Origin: Thermoanaerobacterales bacterium 50_218
GTDB lineage: Bacteria; Bacillota; DSM-12270; Thermacetogeniales; Thermacetogeniaceae
Direction: 5' to 3'
Assembly: GCA_001508855.1 (NCBI GenBank)
Contig: LGFL01000007.1
Span: 1-42,084, forward strand
Length of the DNA stretch: 42,084 nt
Shown: positions 1 through 9,267 of the stretch, piece by piece
How positions within the stretch are numbered: position 1 is the first letter of the stretch
How the letters are laid out: every line of letters begins with the position of its first letter
Notes under the pieces: generated by a model
The model's input: only the letters and a program-made list of their open reading frames with translations
Told to the model about the DNA's origin: nothing
Database searches by the model: none
Program-made: the position numbers and the translations under genes

Positions 1-1098
1 CGTGGCGAAAACAACAAGGAGGTAGTTGCCGAGCAACTGCAGACACTCTGCTAATTTCTGCGTCCCTAGGGGTTGCATCATCGCCGCCGCCAGCCTGTAG
101 ACAACCGCCACAGAGAGGATTTTCAGAACCGGGAAGCTACACAGCAAGAGAATGGTAAGAGCGCCAACAATCCCAATCGCATTTTTTAGAAACAAGGAAC
201 AGCCGGCAACTGCATCAACAGCGTCCGCCATGATTTTTCCGACAACAGGAACAAAAGCCCCAGTAAGAAACTTAGCAGTCCTCAAACCGATGCCATCAGT
301 GACCGCCCCGGCAACACCCTGAATGCCAAGAATACCGATGAAAAGCGTCAAAAAGAGACCGAGCAAGAGCACACTGCTGTCCCGGAAAAGGTCAGCCAAA
401 CGGGAGACCTGAAAGTGATCGGATAACTGACTGACAATTCCCAGAACAGCGGCGAAAAAGATCAATGGAAAAACAATATTTCCCGTCAGTGCCCCTAGGA
501 AGTTCAAAGAAGCCAGGATCAGGGGGTGGAGGAGAGTTACCGAGGTGACATTACCAAGGGCAGTCATCAAGGTAAGCAGAACAGGCAACAGGGCATGCAT
601 GAAACCAACCATATTGCTGATCGCCTCTTTCCCTGACTGCACAGCAAGGGAAAAGGAACTGAGAGCAAGGGTAAGCAGGGCAAGGAGGCCAATCCCGTGA
701 GCCAGCTTGGCGACCGTGGTCTCCTCAAAAGCGGACTGCAAATGCTGGAGGATCCCTAAAATTGCCCCCAACACCAGTAGCTTTCCCAAAAGAGATGTAT
801 GGGTGAATAACTCCCGGAAAAAGCAACCAAGCAACGTCTTGAAGATGTCTTCCATTTTCACGTTGAGTTCACCGCTCCGGATAGCCTCGAAGATCCTCTT
901 CAGACTGAATTTCGGCACCTGCTCCTGGAGGTCTCTATCGATCTGTTCCAAGTAGCCTTCGAGTTGTTCGAGGTCAAGGCTGTTCAACTGCTGCGATAAA
1001 ATTGGCGAAAATTCTTCTGGTAGCTCAGAAGCAGCAGTGGCACTTACGGGGTTGAGAAGTAAATTGAGGAAAACAGCAAAAACGAGGAAATAGCGCAA
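1..1098 (-). CDS. spoIIIAE: Stage III sporulation protein AE (3' end outside window)
   Basis: The minus-strand frame is open from a TTG at 1098 to the window edge, giving 366 residues. The family is about 400 residues, so roughly the last 30 are missing. A GAGGTG Shine-Dalgarno sequence lies just upstream of the TTG. The protein starts with a hydrophobic signal-like segment ending around PVSATAA, then a charged amphipathic region, then many hydrophobic helices. This is the usual SpoIIIAE layout of a multi-pass membrane protein. In the family, SpoIIIAE is part of the channel ('feeding tube') between mother cell and forespore. It is the fifth gene of the spoIIIAA-AE order seen here, 21 bp after spoIIIAD. 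No stop or frameshift is visible. Identification rests on the translated sequence and on its position in the operon. Confidence 0.93.
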   Translation of the reverse strand, partial: MRYFLVFAVFLNLLLNPVSATAASELPEEFSPILSQQLNSLDLEQLEGYLEQIDRDLQEQVPKFSLKRIFEAIRSGELNVKMEDIFKTLLGCFFRELFTHTSLLGKLLVLGAILGILQHLQSAFEETTVAKLAHGIGLLALLTLALSSFSLAVQSGKEAISNMVGFMHALLPVLLTLMTALGNVTSVTLLHPLILASLNFLGALTGNIVFPLIFFAAVLGIVSQLSDHFQVSRLADLFRDSSVLLLGLFLTLFIGILGIQGVAGAVTDGIGLRTAKFLTGAFVPVVGKIMADAVDAVAGCSLFLKNAIGIVGALTILLLCSFPVLKILSVAVVYRLAAAMMQPLGTQKLAECLQLLGNYLLVVFAT

Positions 1099-1119
1099 AG
1101 GCGGCACCTCTTTTGCTTT

Positions 1120-1506
1120 TTAAGGAAGCAGACGAACTACTGCTTCCAGAATCCCTGTAAGGATTGGGAGTGCTAGTAGGACAATCAGCACCTTTCCCGC
1201 AAGCTCGATCTTGCTGGCGATCGCCCCTTCACCTGCGTCACGACAAATTTGGGCACCGAATTCAGCAACATAAGCGATACCCAAAACCTTCAGTAAAGTT
1301 GTCAGGTAAAAATCCTCTATTTGGGCTTTCCTACTGAGATCCCGGAAAACGCTAATCACGACCCCGACCTTGTCCAGAATCAGCAGAAAAACGAGGATTC
1401 CGAAGCCCAGAGCCAGCAGGACGGCGAACTCCGGTCTTTGTCCCCGGATGAGCACTGCCAGGACGGTAATCACCAGGCCAATTCCGACGACTTGCAAAAC
1501 TTCCAT
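1120..1506 (-). CDS. spoIIIAD: Stage III sporulation protein AD
   Basis: This 128-residue protein is almost entirely hydrophobic, with three to four predicted membrane helices (residues about 3-20, 28-48, 65-85 and 103-125). The composition and length match SpoIIIAD. The family is an integral membrane part of the SpoIIIA-SpoIIQ channel that links mother cell and engulfed forespore. It sits between spoIIIAC and spoIIIAE with short gaps (15 and 21 bp), as in other endospore formers, and is surely co-transcribed. The ATG start overlaps no neighbour. Nothing unusual is seen. Confidence 0.94.
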   Translation of the reverse strand: MEVLQVVGIGLVITVLAVLIRGQRPEFAVLLALGFGILVFLLILDKVGVVISVFRDLSRKAQIEDFYLTTLLKVLGIAYVAEFGAQICRDAGEGAIASKIELAGKVLIVLLALPILTGILEAVVRLLP

Positions 1507-1521
1507 ACTTGTGCCCCCTGA

Positions 1522-1719
1522 TCAAAAAAGGTGGAATACTGAGCGCACCATACTGTAGAGTTCACCAATTAACTGCACCACCATAATCAAAACAACGACA
1601 ACCCCGGCGAGCGTCAGCATCTGTGCCTGCTCCTCTTTATCAGCCTGCTTGAGAATGATGTGAAGAACGGAAATCAAAATCCCCAATCCAGCGATCTTAA
1701 ATACCAGGTCAACATTCAT
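1522..1719 (-). CDS. spoIIIAC: Stage III sporulation protein AC
   Basis: This is a 65-residue membrane protein with two hydrophobic helices separated by a short charged turn containing QADKEEQAQ. The length and this pattern are characteristic of SpoIIIAC. Family knowledge places it in the membrane platform of the SpoIIIA channel in the mother cell. It starts at an ATG, and a purine-rich AAGGAAGGTGG stretch upstream supports translation. It lies between spoIIIAB and spoIIIAD in the canonical order. Confidence 0.93.
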   Translation of the reverse strand: MNVDLVFKIAGLGILISVLHIILKQADKEEQAQMLTLAGVVVVLIMVVQLIGELYSMVRSVFHLF

Positions 1720-1741
1720 CCTGAAACCACCTTCCTTTTGA

Positions 1742-2260
1742 CTATAACAGCAAAAGAACCATACTGATGCCTATAAGAAAGCCCCCATACCTCCAGAGCT
1801 TCCCATTCTTTTCTTTCTCTTTCTCTGCTTCACTCTCGGCTTTTTGTAAATAGTGAATGGTAAGGACGATATTTTTGTGCTGCTCACTCCTGTCCGAAGC
1901 ACCAAGCACCTCTCCAAAGGTCTTCAGGATCATCAGATCACCACTCCTGAGCACAGTTCTTCCTGCTTGATCCCCTAAGGCCTTGTTCCAGGCCTCACCT
2001 GCAGTGTAGCCGCAGGACTTTTCCAGCAACTTCCCTGCTTTCTGAAAAACCACTCCAACTGCAGGCTCAACTGCCTGTCCTACTTTTTTGAGCGCTACAG
2101 GCAAGGGAGTTGCCCCATAGACGATTTCTGTATCAAGCATTTGCAAGGCGGACTGAAAACTCCGCAACTGTTGGGGCCGCCGGCTATAGGTTGAAGCCAC
2201 CCAGAGGCCACCCCAGCCCGCGACTCCGATGATCAACAAAGCACCGATCAGCCTGAACAC
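1742..2260 (-). CDS. spoIIIAB: Stage III sporulation protein AB
   Basis: This is a predicted 172-residue protein with an N-terminal membrane anchor (residues about 2-20), a soluble helical domain containing the RRPQQLRSFQ and EIVYGATPL motifs typical of the family, and a C-terminal hydrophobic helix. The fold is related to type II secretion GspF-like helical domains. The frame is open up to 2293. I chose the GTG at 2260 because GAGG lies about 10 bases upstream and the family starts with this hydrophobic segment at about 171 residues. With this start the gene overlaps the end of spoIIIAA by 13 bp, which indicates translational coupling. Confidence 0.9.
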   Translation of the reverse strand: MFRLIGALLIIGVAGWGGLWVASTYSRRPQQLRSFQSALQMLDTEIVYGATPLPVALKKVGQAVEPAVGVVFQKAGKLLEKSCGYTAGEAWNKALGDQAGRTVLRSGDLMILKTFGEVLGASDRSEQHKNIVLTIHYLQKAESEAEKEKEKNGKLWRYGGFLIGISMVLLLL

Positions 2261-3264
2261 TTTCTGGACACCTCGTTCCCTTGAGAATCCCAAATCCCCT
2301 CGATTGTTCCTGGTCCCTTTCTCCTGCTCAGGAGAACATACCTCTGGAAAATCCCCCTCGAGATGATTTGCCTGATGTAGGGACGTTCTTCAAGCTCCTC
2401 AAGGCAAGCTGCATGAACTGTGGTGAGGATGCCCACACCGGTATTCACCATTTCTCCGAGAGCCTCCACATCCTCAGGTCGGCCAATTTCGTCAGTTGCG
2501 ATTACCTGTGGTGACATCGAGCGCAGAAGCATGATCATCCCTTGAGCCTTCGGACAGTGGTCGAGGACATCGACTCGTGGGCCCAGGTCATGCTGAGGAA
2601 CACCCTGGTAACAAGCAGCGAGTTCGCTGCGCTCATCAACCACCCCAACATTGATCCCCGGAAATTTCAGCGAAGGGACCCCGTAACTGAGATACCTGAT
2701 CAGATCCCGAAGGATGGTTGTTTTCCCAGCACGGGGTGGGGAAATGATCAGAGTATGGTAGATTCCCTTTTCCCGAAAATTCAGGACATAAGGTAGAAGG
2801 GGCTTTGCCGCACCCGGGACGGCGCGAGCAATCCTGAAATTAAGGCTTCCGATTTCTTTTAAGGTTCTCACTGCCCCTTTCTCGAGAACAGCTTTTCCCG
2901 CCAGGCCAACGCGGTGGCCCCCAGGGAGAGTGAGGTAACCCTGTCGGAACTCTTCTTCAAAAGCATAAACCGAGCCCTGGCAGATCAACTGCACCGTTTT
3001 CCAGATATCCTCAGCAGTTACCTTGTAACCAGCAACTGGCGAGGAGACCAGATTTCCAAAAGGGTCAAGAAAAAAGTCATCTTCACCGAGACGCAAGAGC
3101 AATGGCTGGTTGTGACGAAGTCTGATCTCCTCCAAGTCTGAGACCCTGGAAAAGGAAAGCTTGCCCAGGATTCCCCTCAAAGAAGGAGCCAAGTAGACAA
3201 AAACCTCGTTGTTCAGCCTTTTTCCCAGACGGTCCTGGGGTGCCAAAGAAACGATTTGTTGCAC
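2248..3264 (-). CDS. spoIIIAA: Stage III sporulation protein AA (ATPase)
   Basis: This is a 338-residue cytoplasmic ATPase of the secretion-ATPase superfamily and the first gene of the spoIIIA operon. A Walker A motif is visible at about residues 175-183 (SPPRAGKTT), followed by VVDERSE and a Walker B-like region with VIATDEIG. SpoIIIAA is thought to energise the mother cell-forespore channel. The start is a GTG at 3264 with GGAGGGTGA just upstream. The gene follows a strong terminator for the upstream transcription unit (about 3320-3368), so the spoIIIA operon should have its own promoter between about 3265 and 3320. In relatives this promoter is read by sigma-E. Confidence 0.95.
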   Translation of the reverse strand: MQQIVSLAPQDRLGKRLNNEVFVYLAPSLRGILGKLSFSRVSDLEEIRLRHNQPLLLRLGEDDFFLDPFGNLVSSPVAGYKVTAEDIWKTVQLICQGSVYAFEEEFRQGYLTLPGGHRVGLAGKAVLEKGAVRTLKEIGSLNFRIARAVPGAAKPLLPYVLNFREKGIYHTLIISPPRAGKTTILRDLIRYLSYGVPSLKFPGINVGVVDERSELAACYQGVPQHDLGPRVDVLDHCPKAQGMIMLLRSMSPQVIATDEIGRPEDVEALGEMVNTGVGILTTVHAACLEELEERPYIRQIISRGIFQRYVLLSRRKGPGTIEGIWDSQGNEVSRKCSG

Positions 3265-3308
3265 TTCTCACCCTCCCTGCTATTAATAGATATTTGTCCA
3301 GATCCAGG

Positions 3309-3368
3309 GTTATGAAAAAATAAAATAAAAAGGTTCCTCACCTGTTTGTGCTGCCAAGGTGAGGAACC
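3309..3368 (-). terminator. Intrinsic terminator of the aroQ-efp-CD1247 unit
   Basis: On the minus strand a 12-bp perfect stem (GGTTCCTCACCT at 3357-3368 pairing with 3332-3343, 13-base loop) is followed by a long T-rich tract (complement of 3311-3331). It lies about 70 bp after the stop of the zinc-ribbon gene at 3437 and before spoIIIAA. It therefore separates the housekeeping unit from the sporulation operon. Confidence 0.85.
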
Positions 3369-3436
3369 CACTAAAAGCCGGGTCTCAAGCAAGTCTGGCG
3401 AAAATAGAAGCTGCAAGTCACAATCAAAGCCAGACT

Positions 3437-3892
3437 CTAGAGATCCTCGTCACCTGGTGCAGAATCACCAGATTTTTCTTTCTTCCTCTCAGGTAGGGGC
3501 ATCGAACCATCATTGACGAAAACAACTTGATTGCAGTTGGGACAGGTGACTTCAATCACATCTTCGTCATCAAGGATGTCTTCCTCAAAACAAATAATGT
3601 CATGGCACTTCGGACACTCGACTTCTATGTACTTTACTTGTTGATCTCCTGGAGCTTCACTGAAAAACTCCTCTTCATCCCCTTCCTCAAAGTCTTCAAA
3701 ATCTTCCTCGAACTCCTCCAGATACATTTCCAGATCCTCAACAGCTACCTGAAGGTTTTCCAGTTCATCGACAAAGTCAGCGAGGACGCTAATGACCTCT
3801 CTGATGATCTTGTCCTTCTGATCACCTTCAGCCAGCTTCAGTCCTTCTGCCAGACCCTGTAGGTAGGCAATCCTCTCTCGCAAATCACTCAT
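3437..3892 (-). CDS. CD1247-type N-terminal-domain protein with zinc ribbon
   Basis: This is a 151-residue acidic protein. The N-terminal 45 residues (MSDLRERIAYLQGLAEG...) match the helical domain annotated as the 'CD1247 N-terminal domain' in clostridia. A very acidic Glu/Asp/Phe linker follows (about residues 45-80). The second half carries two CxxC pairs (CPKC and CPNC, about residues 93-120), a probable zinc ribbon. Its function is not established. It lies 26 bp downstream of efp and just before a strong terminator, so it is probably the last gene of that unit. A role in protein or nucleic-acid binding would be a guess. Confidence 0.8.
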   Translation of the reverse strand: MSDLRERIAYLQGLAEGLKLAEGDQKDKIIREVISVLADFVDELENLQVAVEDLEMYLEEFEEDFEDFEEGDEEEFFSEAPGDQQVKYIEVECPKCHDIICFEEDILDDEDVIEVTCPNCNQVVFVNDGSMPLPERKKEKSGDSAPGDEDL

Positions 3893-3918
3893 TTTTTACC
3901 CTCCTAAAGTTTGCTAGC

Positions 3919-4476
3919 TCACACGCGCTCAAGGTACTCTCCTGTTCTCGTGTCAACCCTGATCACATCACCTGCCTCGACAAAAAGAGGAACCTGCACA
4001 ACCAGTCCTGTTTCCAGTGTAGCAGGCTTTGTGCCACCGGCCGCTGTGTCCCCACGAACACCTGGTTCGGTATCCACTACTTTCAGCTCCACGAAGTTGG
4101 GAAGCTCAACTCCGATGATTTGCCCCTCATGGGTAAGCAGGTAGATGTTCATATTCTCCTTCAGAAACTTGACATTTTCCCCGAGTTGTTCCTCACTGAG
4201 GCTGATCTGGTCGTAGGTTTCGTTGTCCATGAACACGAAGGAGTTACCGTCTCGATAAAGGTACTGCATCTCCCTGCGGTCAAGGTGAGCCCTGGGGACT
4301 TTTTCCCCTGCCCGGAAAGTTCGATCGATGACCGCCCCTGTCCGCAAGTTTTTCAGCTTGGAGCGCACAAAGGCAGCGCCTTTCCCAGGCTTGACGTGCT
4401 GAAAATCGATGACTTCGTAGATCTCCCCATCAACCTCGATTGTCAACCCAGTCCGAAAGTCATTAGTGGAAATCAT
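3919..4476 (-). CDS. efp: Translation elongation factor P
   Basis: This 185-residue protein has the three-domain beta-barrel pattern of EF-P, the usual length of the family. The N-terminal KOW-like domain has the loop [12 protein letters not shown], whose lysine is the one modified in many bacteria. The C-terminal domain ends with the conserved [15 protein letters not shown] relieves ribosome stalling at polyproline stretches. The ATG at 4476 follows GGTAGGGG. The gene lies downstream of aroQ and the Xaa-Pro peptidase gene, an order common in Firmicutes. A TTGACC at about -35 upstream (4519-4524) could serve a local promoter, but no convincing -10 was found. Confidence 0.97.
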   Translation of the reverse strand: MISTNDFRTGLTIEVDGEIYEVIDFQHVKPGKGAAFVRSKLKNLRTGAVIDRTFRAGEKVPRAHLDRREMQYLYRDGNSFVFMDNETYDQISLSEEQLGENVKFLKENMNIYLLTHEGQIIGVELPNFVELKVVDTEPGVRGDTAAGGTKPATLETGLVVQVPLFVEAGDVIRVDTRTGEYLERV

Positions 4477-4533
4477 TTTCCCCTACCAGCCTTTCGCTCC
4501 TTCCTAAATAATTTTTTATCTATGTTAAGAAGG

Positions 4534-5613
4534 TCAAACGATTAACAGATCCTTGGTTACGGGTGTCAGGACCTCACACCCCGTTTCGGTTACTACCACG
4601 GTATCTTCAATACGAACACCTCCCCAACCTGGTAGATAAAGACCTGGTTCTACAGTGACCACCATCCCGGGCTCGAGGACCACCTCCTGGCCTGGCGCCA
4701 GGCGGGGTTCTTCGTGAACAGAAAGCCCGACACCGTGACCAAGGGCATGGGTAAAAAATTCTCCATAGCCCGCCTCCTGGAGAAAACTCCTTGCTGCACC
4801 ATCTACTTCCGAGGCGGTAACTCCTGGTCTGATCACTTCAAGAGCACGCCCCTGGGCCTCACGAACAAGCTCATAGATCTCCCGCTGACGACGGTCAACT
4901 CTCCTCAAGCAAACTGTCCTGGTGAAATCAGCAGCATAGCCCTGGTATCGCGCCCCTAGGTCAAGCACAACCATCTGACCGCGCCTGAGTTTCTGGTCTG
5001 TAGCAACCCCGTGAGGTAGAGCACCCCTCTCCCCAGCAGCAACAATGGTTTCAAAGGCTGGTGGCCCTCCCCGGTTTTTCCTCATAAAAAACTCCAGGAT
5101 TGCCGCAACTTCTTGTTCACTCTGACCCTCCTCAAGCACCCCGAGGAGGTACCAGAAGGCAGCACAGGTGATCACTGCAGCTTCCTGAATCAGCCTGATT
5201 TCTTCTTGATCTTTGACCATGCGCAACCCTTCTACAAGACCGGAGAGGGGACGCAACTTTACCTTCGCAAGGTTTTTCTCAAACTGCTCGAACATGTAGT
5301 AAGTCAGGTGGTCCTTTTCAAAGCCCAATTCCCGGATCTGCAGGTCGCTACAAGTTTCCCTAAATGCTTCCAAAAATTCACCTTTATAAATCAAAATTCT
5401 GCAATCAGGTGCTTCTTGACATGCCTGCTGTTCATATCTCCCATCTGTCAGCAGAACTGCCTCTTGGGGAGTAATCAAGAGAAACCCGGAGCTCCCGGTA
5501 AAGCCGCTCAAATATCTGCGGTTCTCCGGTTTAGAGACCAGAAAGGCTTCGAGCCCCTCTTTTGCAAGAATTTCCCGGAACCGCTCCAGCCTCTGCTGTT
5601 GCAGGTCCTTCAC
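4534..5613 (-). CDS. Xaa-Pro aminopeptidase/dipeptidase (M24 family)
   Basis: This 359-residue protein has the creatinase-like N-terminal domain and the C-terminal 'pita-bread' metallopeptidase domain. The metal-ligand motifs are visible: [18 protein letters not shown] (two Asp), [15 protein letters not shown] (His) and the two Glu in [20 protein letters not shown]. The family removes the N-terminal residue next to proline (aminopeptidase P or prolidase type). The start is GTG at 5613, overlapping the aroQ stop by 4 bp, with GAAGGGG 9 bases upstream. The gene order aroQ-peptidase-efp is typical for Gram-positive bacteria. Substrate preference (dipeptides or longer) cannot be decided from sequence. 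Confidence 0.93.
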   Translation of the reverse strand: MKDLQQQRLERFREILAKEGLEAFLVSKPENRRYLSGFTGSSGFLLITPQEAVLLTDGRYEQQACQEAPDCRILIYKGEFLEAFRETCSDLQIRELGFEKDHLTYYMFEQFEKNLAKVKLRPLSGLVEGLRMVKDQEEIRLIQEAAVITCAAFWYLLGVLEEGQSEQEVAAILEFFMRKNRGGPPAFETIVAAGERGALPHGVATDQKLRRGQMVVLDLGARYQGYAADFTRTVCLRRVDRRQREIYELVREAQGRALEVIRPGVTASEVDGAARSFLQEAGYGEFFTHALGHGVGLSVHEEPRLAPGQEVVLEPGMVVTVEPGLYLPGWGGVRIEDTVVVTETGCEVLTPVTKDLLIV

Positions 5614-6062
5614 CTTTGTTTTGCCCCTTCTTTAAGGAGTTCACAGGCCGCGGTGAGGGCAAGAGAGTAACTGAGGGGACCGAAACCACTGATCTGGCCC
5701 TGAACCACAGGTGCGATTACCGAACGGTGGCGCCACTCTTCACGGGCGTAGATATTGCTCAGGTGAACCTCGATCACAAGCAAAGAAACGGCACTAAGAG
5801 CGTCCCGCAGGGCATAGCTGTAGTGGGTGAGAGCACCGGGATTGATGATGATCGCATCAAAGCGATCTCTTGCCTGGTGAATCTTGTCTATAAGTTCACC
5901 TTCATGGTTTGACTGGAAAAACTCCACACTGGCACCAAGCTCTTCTGCCTGTTCTGTCAACTGCTTGTTGATTTCTTCGAGGGTGACTGCTCCATAAACA
6001 TTTGTTTCTCTTTCTCCCAGCAAGTTCAGATTGGGCCCATGAAGCACCAAAATCCGGAACAA
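5610..6062 (-). CDS. aroQ: 3-Dehydroquinate dehydratase, type II
   Basis: This 150-residue enzyme performs the third step of the shikimate pathway (dehydroquinate to dehydroshikimate). The type II motifs are clear: [14 protein letters not shown] at the N-terminus, [16 protein letters not shown], and [17 protein letters not shown] with the catalytic tyrosine/histidine regions. The start is TTG at 6062 with GAGGGGG upstream. It heads the aroQ-peptidase-efp unit and is separated from the other aro genes (24112-27838) by the Tld and pilus genes. A promoter is expected in the 137-bp gap to tldE, but I could not identify clear boxes. Confidence 0.96.
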   Translation of the reverse strand: MFRILVLHGPNLNLLGERETNVYGAVTLEEINKQLTEQAEELGASVEFFQSNHEGELIDKIHQARDRFDAIIINPGALTHYSYALRDALSAVSLLVIEVHLSNIYAREEWRHRSVIAPVVQGQISGFGPLSYSLALTAACELLKEGAKQR

Positions 6063-6199
6063 AACTCTTCCCCCTCTACAAATAACAATGTGTCACAGCA
6101 ATTAACTGTTCGAACAGACCCGATGCAGTTTCTTTACTCCTCTGATTGGGTACTGCTGCTCAACTTTACCTAACATTTATCTTCGCGAGCTGTCATGAT

Positions 6200-7552
6200 C
6201 TACCCGCTGAGAGTGAGGCCAGTGACCCTAATCACAGGTGCTCCTCTCCCTCCGAAAAACCGCACCTCGCTTCCGACTGCATCAACCATCTCCAAAAGCC
6301 TGACGATGTTGCCAGCTATTACCATCCCCCGCACTGGTTTAGTTAATTCTCCGCCTTCAATCCAGATTCCTGCAGCCCCAACAGAAAAGTCGCCAGAAAT
6401 CGGATTTGCTGTATGCATTCCCATTACCTCGGTGAGGTAAAGGCCGCGCTCGGTGTTTCGAATAATCTCTTCGTTCTTTATTTTTCCAGGCGCTAAATAG
6501 AAATTGCTGCTTCCCACCTCAGGTGTTGACTTGTAAGAAGCCCGTAAGGCATTTCCGGTAGAGGCCACCCCATCCCTTGCCGCAGTGTAAGTATTGTGGA
6601 GAAAGCCCCGCAGGTAGCCGTCTTTAATTAGAAGCTTGCGCTGTCCGGGAACCCCTTCCCCATCGAAAGGTGTGCTTAAAATACCTCCTTCGAGAAGGGA
6701 ATCATCGACAATGGTGACACCACTGGCAGCCACCTTTTCTCCCACTTTTCCGACAAAAAGCGACCTGCCTTTCTGGACAGCCTCGGCAGTGAGGGCCGTT
6801 GCCAGAAGCCCCAAGAAGCTGGTGACCACATAGGGATCGAAAACAATAGGAACCTTCATTGTCTCTTTCGGGCGTGCCCCCAGCATTCTTACTGCCTTTA
6901 AAGCGGCCTCTTTGCCAATCGCCTCGGGGTCGAAATCGTGATACCTCCTCGTGAGCTGGAAAGAAAAGCCGGTCTGCTGCTCGCCCTCAGATTCGGCAAC
7001 CAGAACAGCACTGCCACCGCAGAAAGCCCCCTGATGAGAAGCAAGAACTCCGCGAGAATTAGCAATGGCTACCTGATACCAGCTATCCTCATAACTGACG
7101 CGGTCAGTAAGGCGAACACGAGGATCAAAAGAACGGCCAGCCCTTTCTATCGCTCGCGTCTTTTCAATTTTTTCTTCGAGTGGTACCTTTCTCAGTGCAG
7201 GGTCGAGGAGGTCAAGTTCTGGATAGCTGGAAGGAGCCTCAGGTAAGGTGTTGAAGCTGTCTTCGCTGGCCACCTGGAGGTTGGCGAGAGCAGCGTCTAT
7301 CGTTTCTTTGACAGCATTCCAACTGAGGTCCGAGGTGTAAGCAAAGCCGAGGCACCCACCTTTGATCACCCGGATTCCCAGGCCTTCTTCACTAGCTATC
7401 TTGAGAGTCTCCACCTCTCCGTTGCGGACCTCGATAGTCAGATCTTCACTTCGCCCGTAATAGGCCTCGGCCATTTCCGCGCCCCTTCTCACAGCTTCGG
7501 CGACAACAGCAGACACCAGTTCTCTTCCATCAAGCTTTTTCCCGCCATTCAA
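6200..7552 (-). CDS. tldE: TldE/PmbA-family metalloprotease subunit
   Basis: This 450-residue protein is of the TldD/PmbA family. It shows the N-terminal YYGRSEDLTIEVRNGEVE block and the C-terminal region ending EVRFFGGRGAPVIRVTGL, but lacks the HExxxH metal motif. That makes it the TldE (PmbA) partner rather than TldD. In Escherichia coli TldD and TldE form a heterodimeric protease that unwinds and degrades peptides, and both are needed for microcin B17 maturation. The start is a TTG at 7552 overlapping the tldD stop (ATTGA), with AAGGTG upstream, so the two are translationally coupled. The local target is unknown; no peptide-antibiotic genes are seen nearby. Confidence 0.9.
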   Translation of the reverse strand: MNGGKKLDGRELVSAVVAEAVRRGAEMAEAYYGRSEDLTIEVRNGEVETLKIASEEGLGIRVIKGGCLGFAYTSDLSWNAVKETIDAALANLQVASEDSFNTLPEAPSSYPELDLLDPALRKVPLEEKIEKTRAIERAGRSFDPRVRLTDRVSYEDSWYQVAIANSRGVLASHQGAFCGGSAVLVAESEGEQQTGFSFQLTRRYHDFDPEAIGKEAALKAVRMLGARPKETMKVPIVFDPYVVTSFLGLLATALTAEAVQKGRSLFVGKVGEKVAASGVTIVDDSLLEGGILSTPFDGEGVPGQRKLLIKDGYLRGFLHNTYTAARDGVASTGNALRASYKSTPEVGSSNFYLAPGKIKNEEIIRNTERGLYLTEVMGMHTANPISGDFSVGAAGIWIEGGELTKPVRGMVIAGNIVRLLEMVDAVGSEVRFFGGRGAPVIRVTGLTLSG

Positions 7553-8952
7553 TCCTGGTCACCTTCTTTTTCCAGAATTCCACCGACAATCAGCTCAGGA
7601 ATGCGGATCGTCGGCTGGGCATCAGATACGGGAACACCCTGCCCGTCTTTGCCACACGTTCCAATTGCAAAGCCAAGGTCATTGCCGACCATGTCGATCC
7701 GGCGCAGCACCTCAGGCCCGTTGCCGGTAATCGTCGCTCCCCTTACCGGTGCCTTCACTTCTCCATCCTCGATCAGGTAGCCTTCAGTAACTTCGAAAAC
7801 GAAGTCACCATTGACAGTGTTCACCTGACCACCTCCCATTTTTTCGACGAACAGCCCCTTCTTGGTCTCCTTGATGATCTCCTCGGGAGAAGCATCACCA
7901 GGAGCAAGAAAGGTGTTCGACATTCTGGGAATCGGCTGGTGCTGATAAGATTCCCGGCGCCCATTCCCGGTGGGCCTCACTCCATCCTTGCGGGCAGTCA
8001 GGTGATCGTAGAGGTAGCCCTGCAGAACTCCGTTTTCGATGAGCACAGTCCGTTGCGCTGGATTCCCTTCATCATCGCACCGGAAGGAACCATACTTCCC
8101 TGGTAAGGTGGCGTCATCAATCACAGTGACCAACTCTGAAGCCACTTTCTCTCCCTTTTTCCCGGCATAAACGGAAAGCTTCCTCTGCACGAGGTCAGCC
8201 TCCAGACCGTGGCCACAGGCCTCGTGGATCATCGTTCCACCAGCCTCACCGGAAAGAACAACAGGCATCCTCCCCGCCGGGGCATGCCTTGCCTTGAGCA
8301 TCAAAATAGCGCGGTTGGCAGCCTTGCGCCCCAACTCCCAAGGGGTTTCCTCTTCATAAAGCTCAAGGCCTTGTGTCCCTCCTGCTGCCTCGAATCCCGT
8401 CTGGATCACGCCACCATCTGCTGCCACGACATTGACGGCAAGCCTGGTGCGGATGCGCTCATCCTCCACAAATGTCCCTTCAGTGTTGGCAATCACCACC
8501 TTCTGAACCACATCACCATAGCCGACAGTGACCTGCCGGACAAGTTTGGCATCTACAGATCGTGCTGCTTCATCAGCAACCTGAACGAGAGCCACCTTAT
8601 CGCTAATGGGGACCTCGTCGGGACGCTTCTCTACAGGGAAGGGAACAGGCAATTTTTGGGAATTAATAACCACACTGGCATCAGGGTTTTCACAAACTGC
8701 CCCACTCACCCTTTTTGCAAGTTTTAGCAGGTTTTCCTTGCTCAGGTCATTAGTGTAACCGTAAGCAGTATTTTCCCCCTTCAAAACCCTGATTCCGGCT
8801 CCCTCTTCGCGCCCGGCAATCACCCGCTCGATCTTCTTGTCCTCACACCCAATTCTGGTAACCCTCTTTTCCTCAAGAAAGATTTCCGCAAAATCTCCAC
8901 CCTTTTGGGCGACCTGCAGAATCTCCTCAAGATCGGCTTTCGAAAACATCAT
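7549..8952 (-). CDS. tldD: TldD-family metalloprotease subunit
   Basis: This is a protein of about 467 residues with the zinc-binding HEACGHGLEAD (HExxxH) motif near residue 245 and the conserved C-terminal glycine-rich block AIGTCGKDGQGVPVSDAQP. It is the catalytic partner of TldE. The frame is open to an ATG at 8964, but GGGGGAAAGA lies between that ATG and two tandem in-frame ATGs at 8952/8949. The shorter protein is therefore more likely. It is the first gene of a two-gene operon transcribed away from the plus-strand gene at 9268. Confidence 0.92.
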   Translation of the reverse strand: MMFSKADLEEILQVAQKGGDFAEIFLEEKRVTRIGCEDKKIERVIAGREEGAGIRVLKGENTAYGYTNDLSKENLLKLAKRVSGAVCENPDASVVINSQKLPVPFPVEKRPDEVPISDKVALVQVADEAARSVDAKLVRQVTVGYGDVVQKVVIANTEGTFVEDERIRTRLAVNVVAADGGVIQTGFEAAGGTQGLELYEEETPWELGRKAANRAILMLKARHAPAGRMPVVLSGEAGGTMIHEACGHGLEADLVQRKLSVYAGKKGEKVASELVTVIDDATLPGKYGSFRCDDEGNPAQRTVLIENGVLQGYLYDHLTARKDGVRPTGNGRRESYQHQPIPRMSNTFLAPGDASPEEIIKETKKGLFVEKMGGGQVNTVNGDFVFEVTEGYLIEDGEVKAPVRGATITGNGPEVLRRIDMVGNDLGFAIGTCGKDGQGVPVSDAQPTIRIPELIVGGILEKEGDQD

Positions 8953-9267
8953 TCTTTCCCCCATTTATAAGCATTTTGTCCTGCCATCTTCACCATCAAC
9001 CATCATCATACCTTTATTCTTTTCTATTGTCTACCACCACTACCATCACTATACCCGCAGAAAGCGAATTCAAAATTTTGGCGCGCCTCCCCCTGGCAAA
9101 GTCATTACAGCACCCAAAATTCACTCCGGGAAGCAGGATTTGTTTTTTAAAAAAAGAATCTTTGGAGATGAAACCAAGTCTTGGGTAAGATAAGAGTAGA
9201 AACAATCAACTCTTGGAAGTGGAATTGGGATCTTCACTTTTTTCAGTGGTGAAAAGAGGAAGGAAGT
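8953..9267. other. Divergent intergenic region between tldD and the plus-strand hydrolase
   Basis: About 315 bp without a supported gene. For tldD (minus) a TATAGT -10-like box is seen (9048-9053), with only poor -35 candidates (TTTTGA at 9070-9075, 16-bp spacing). On the plus strand an AGGAAGGA ribosome-binding site precedes the ATG at 9268, but no convincing promoter boxes were found. No terminator, repeat or small conserved ORF stands out. Confidence 0.4.
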
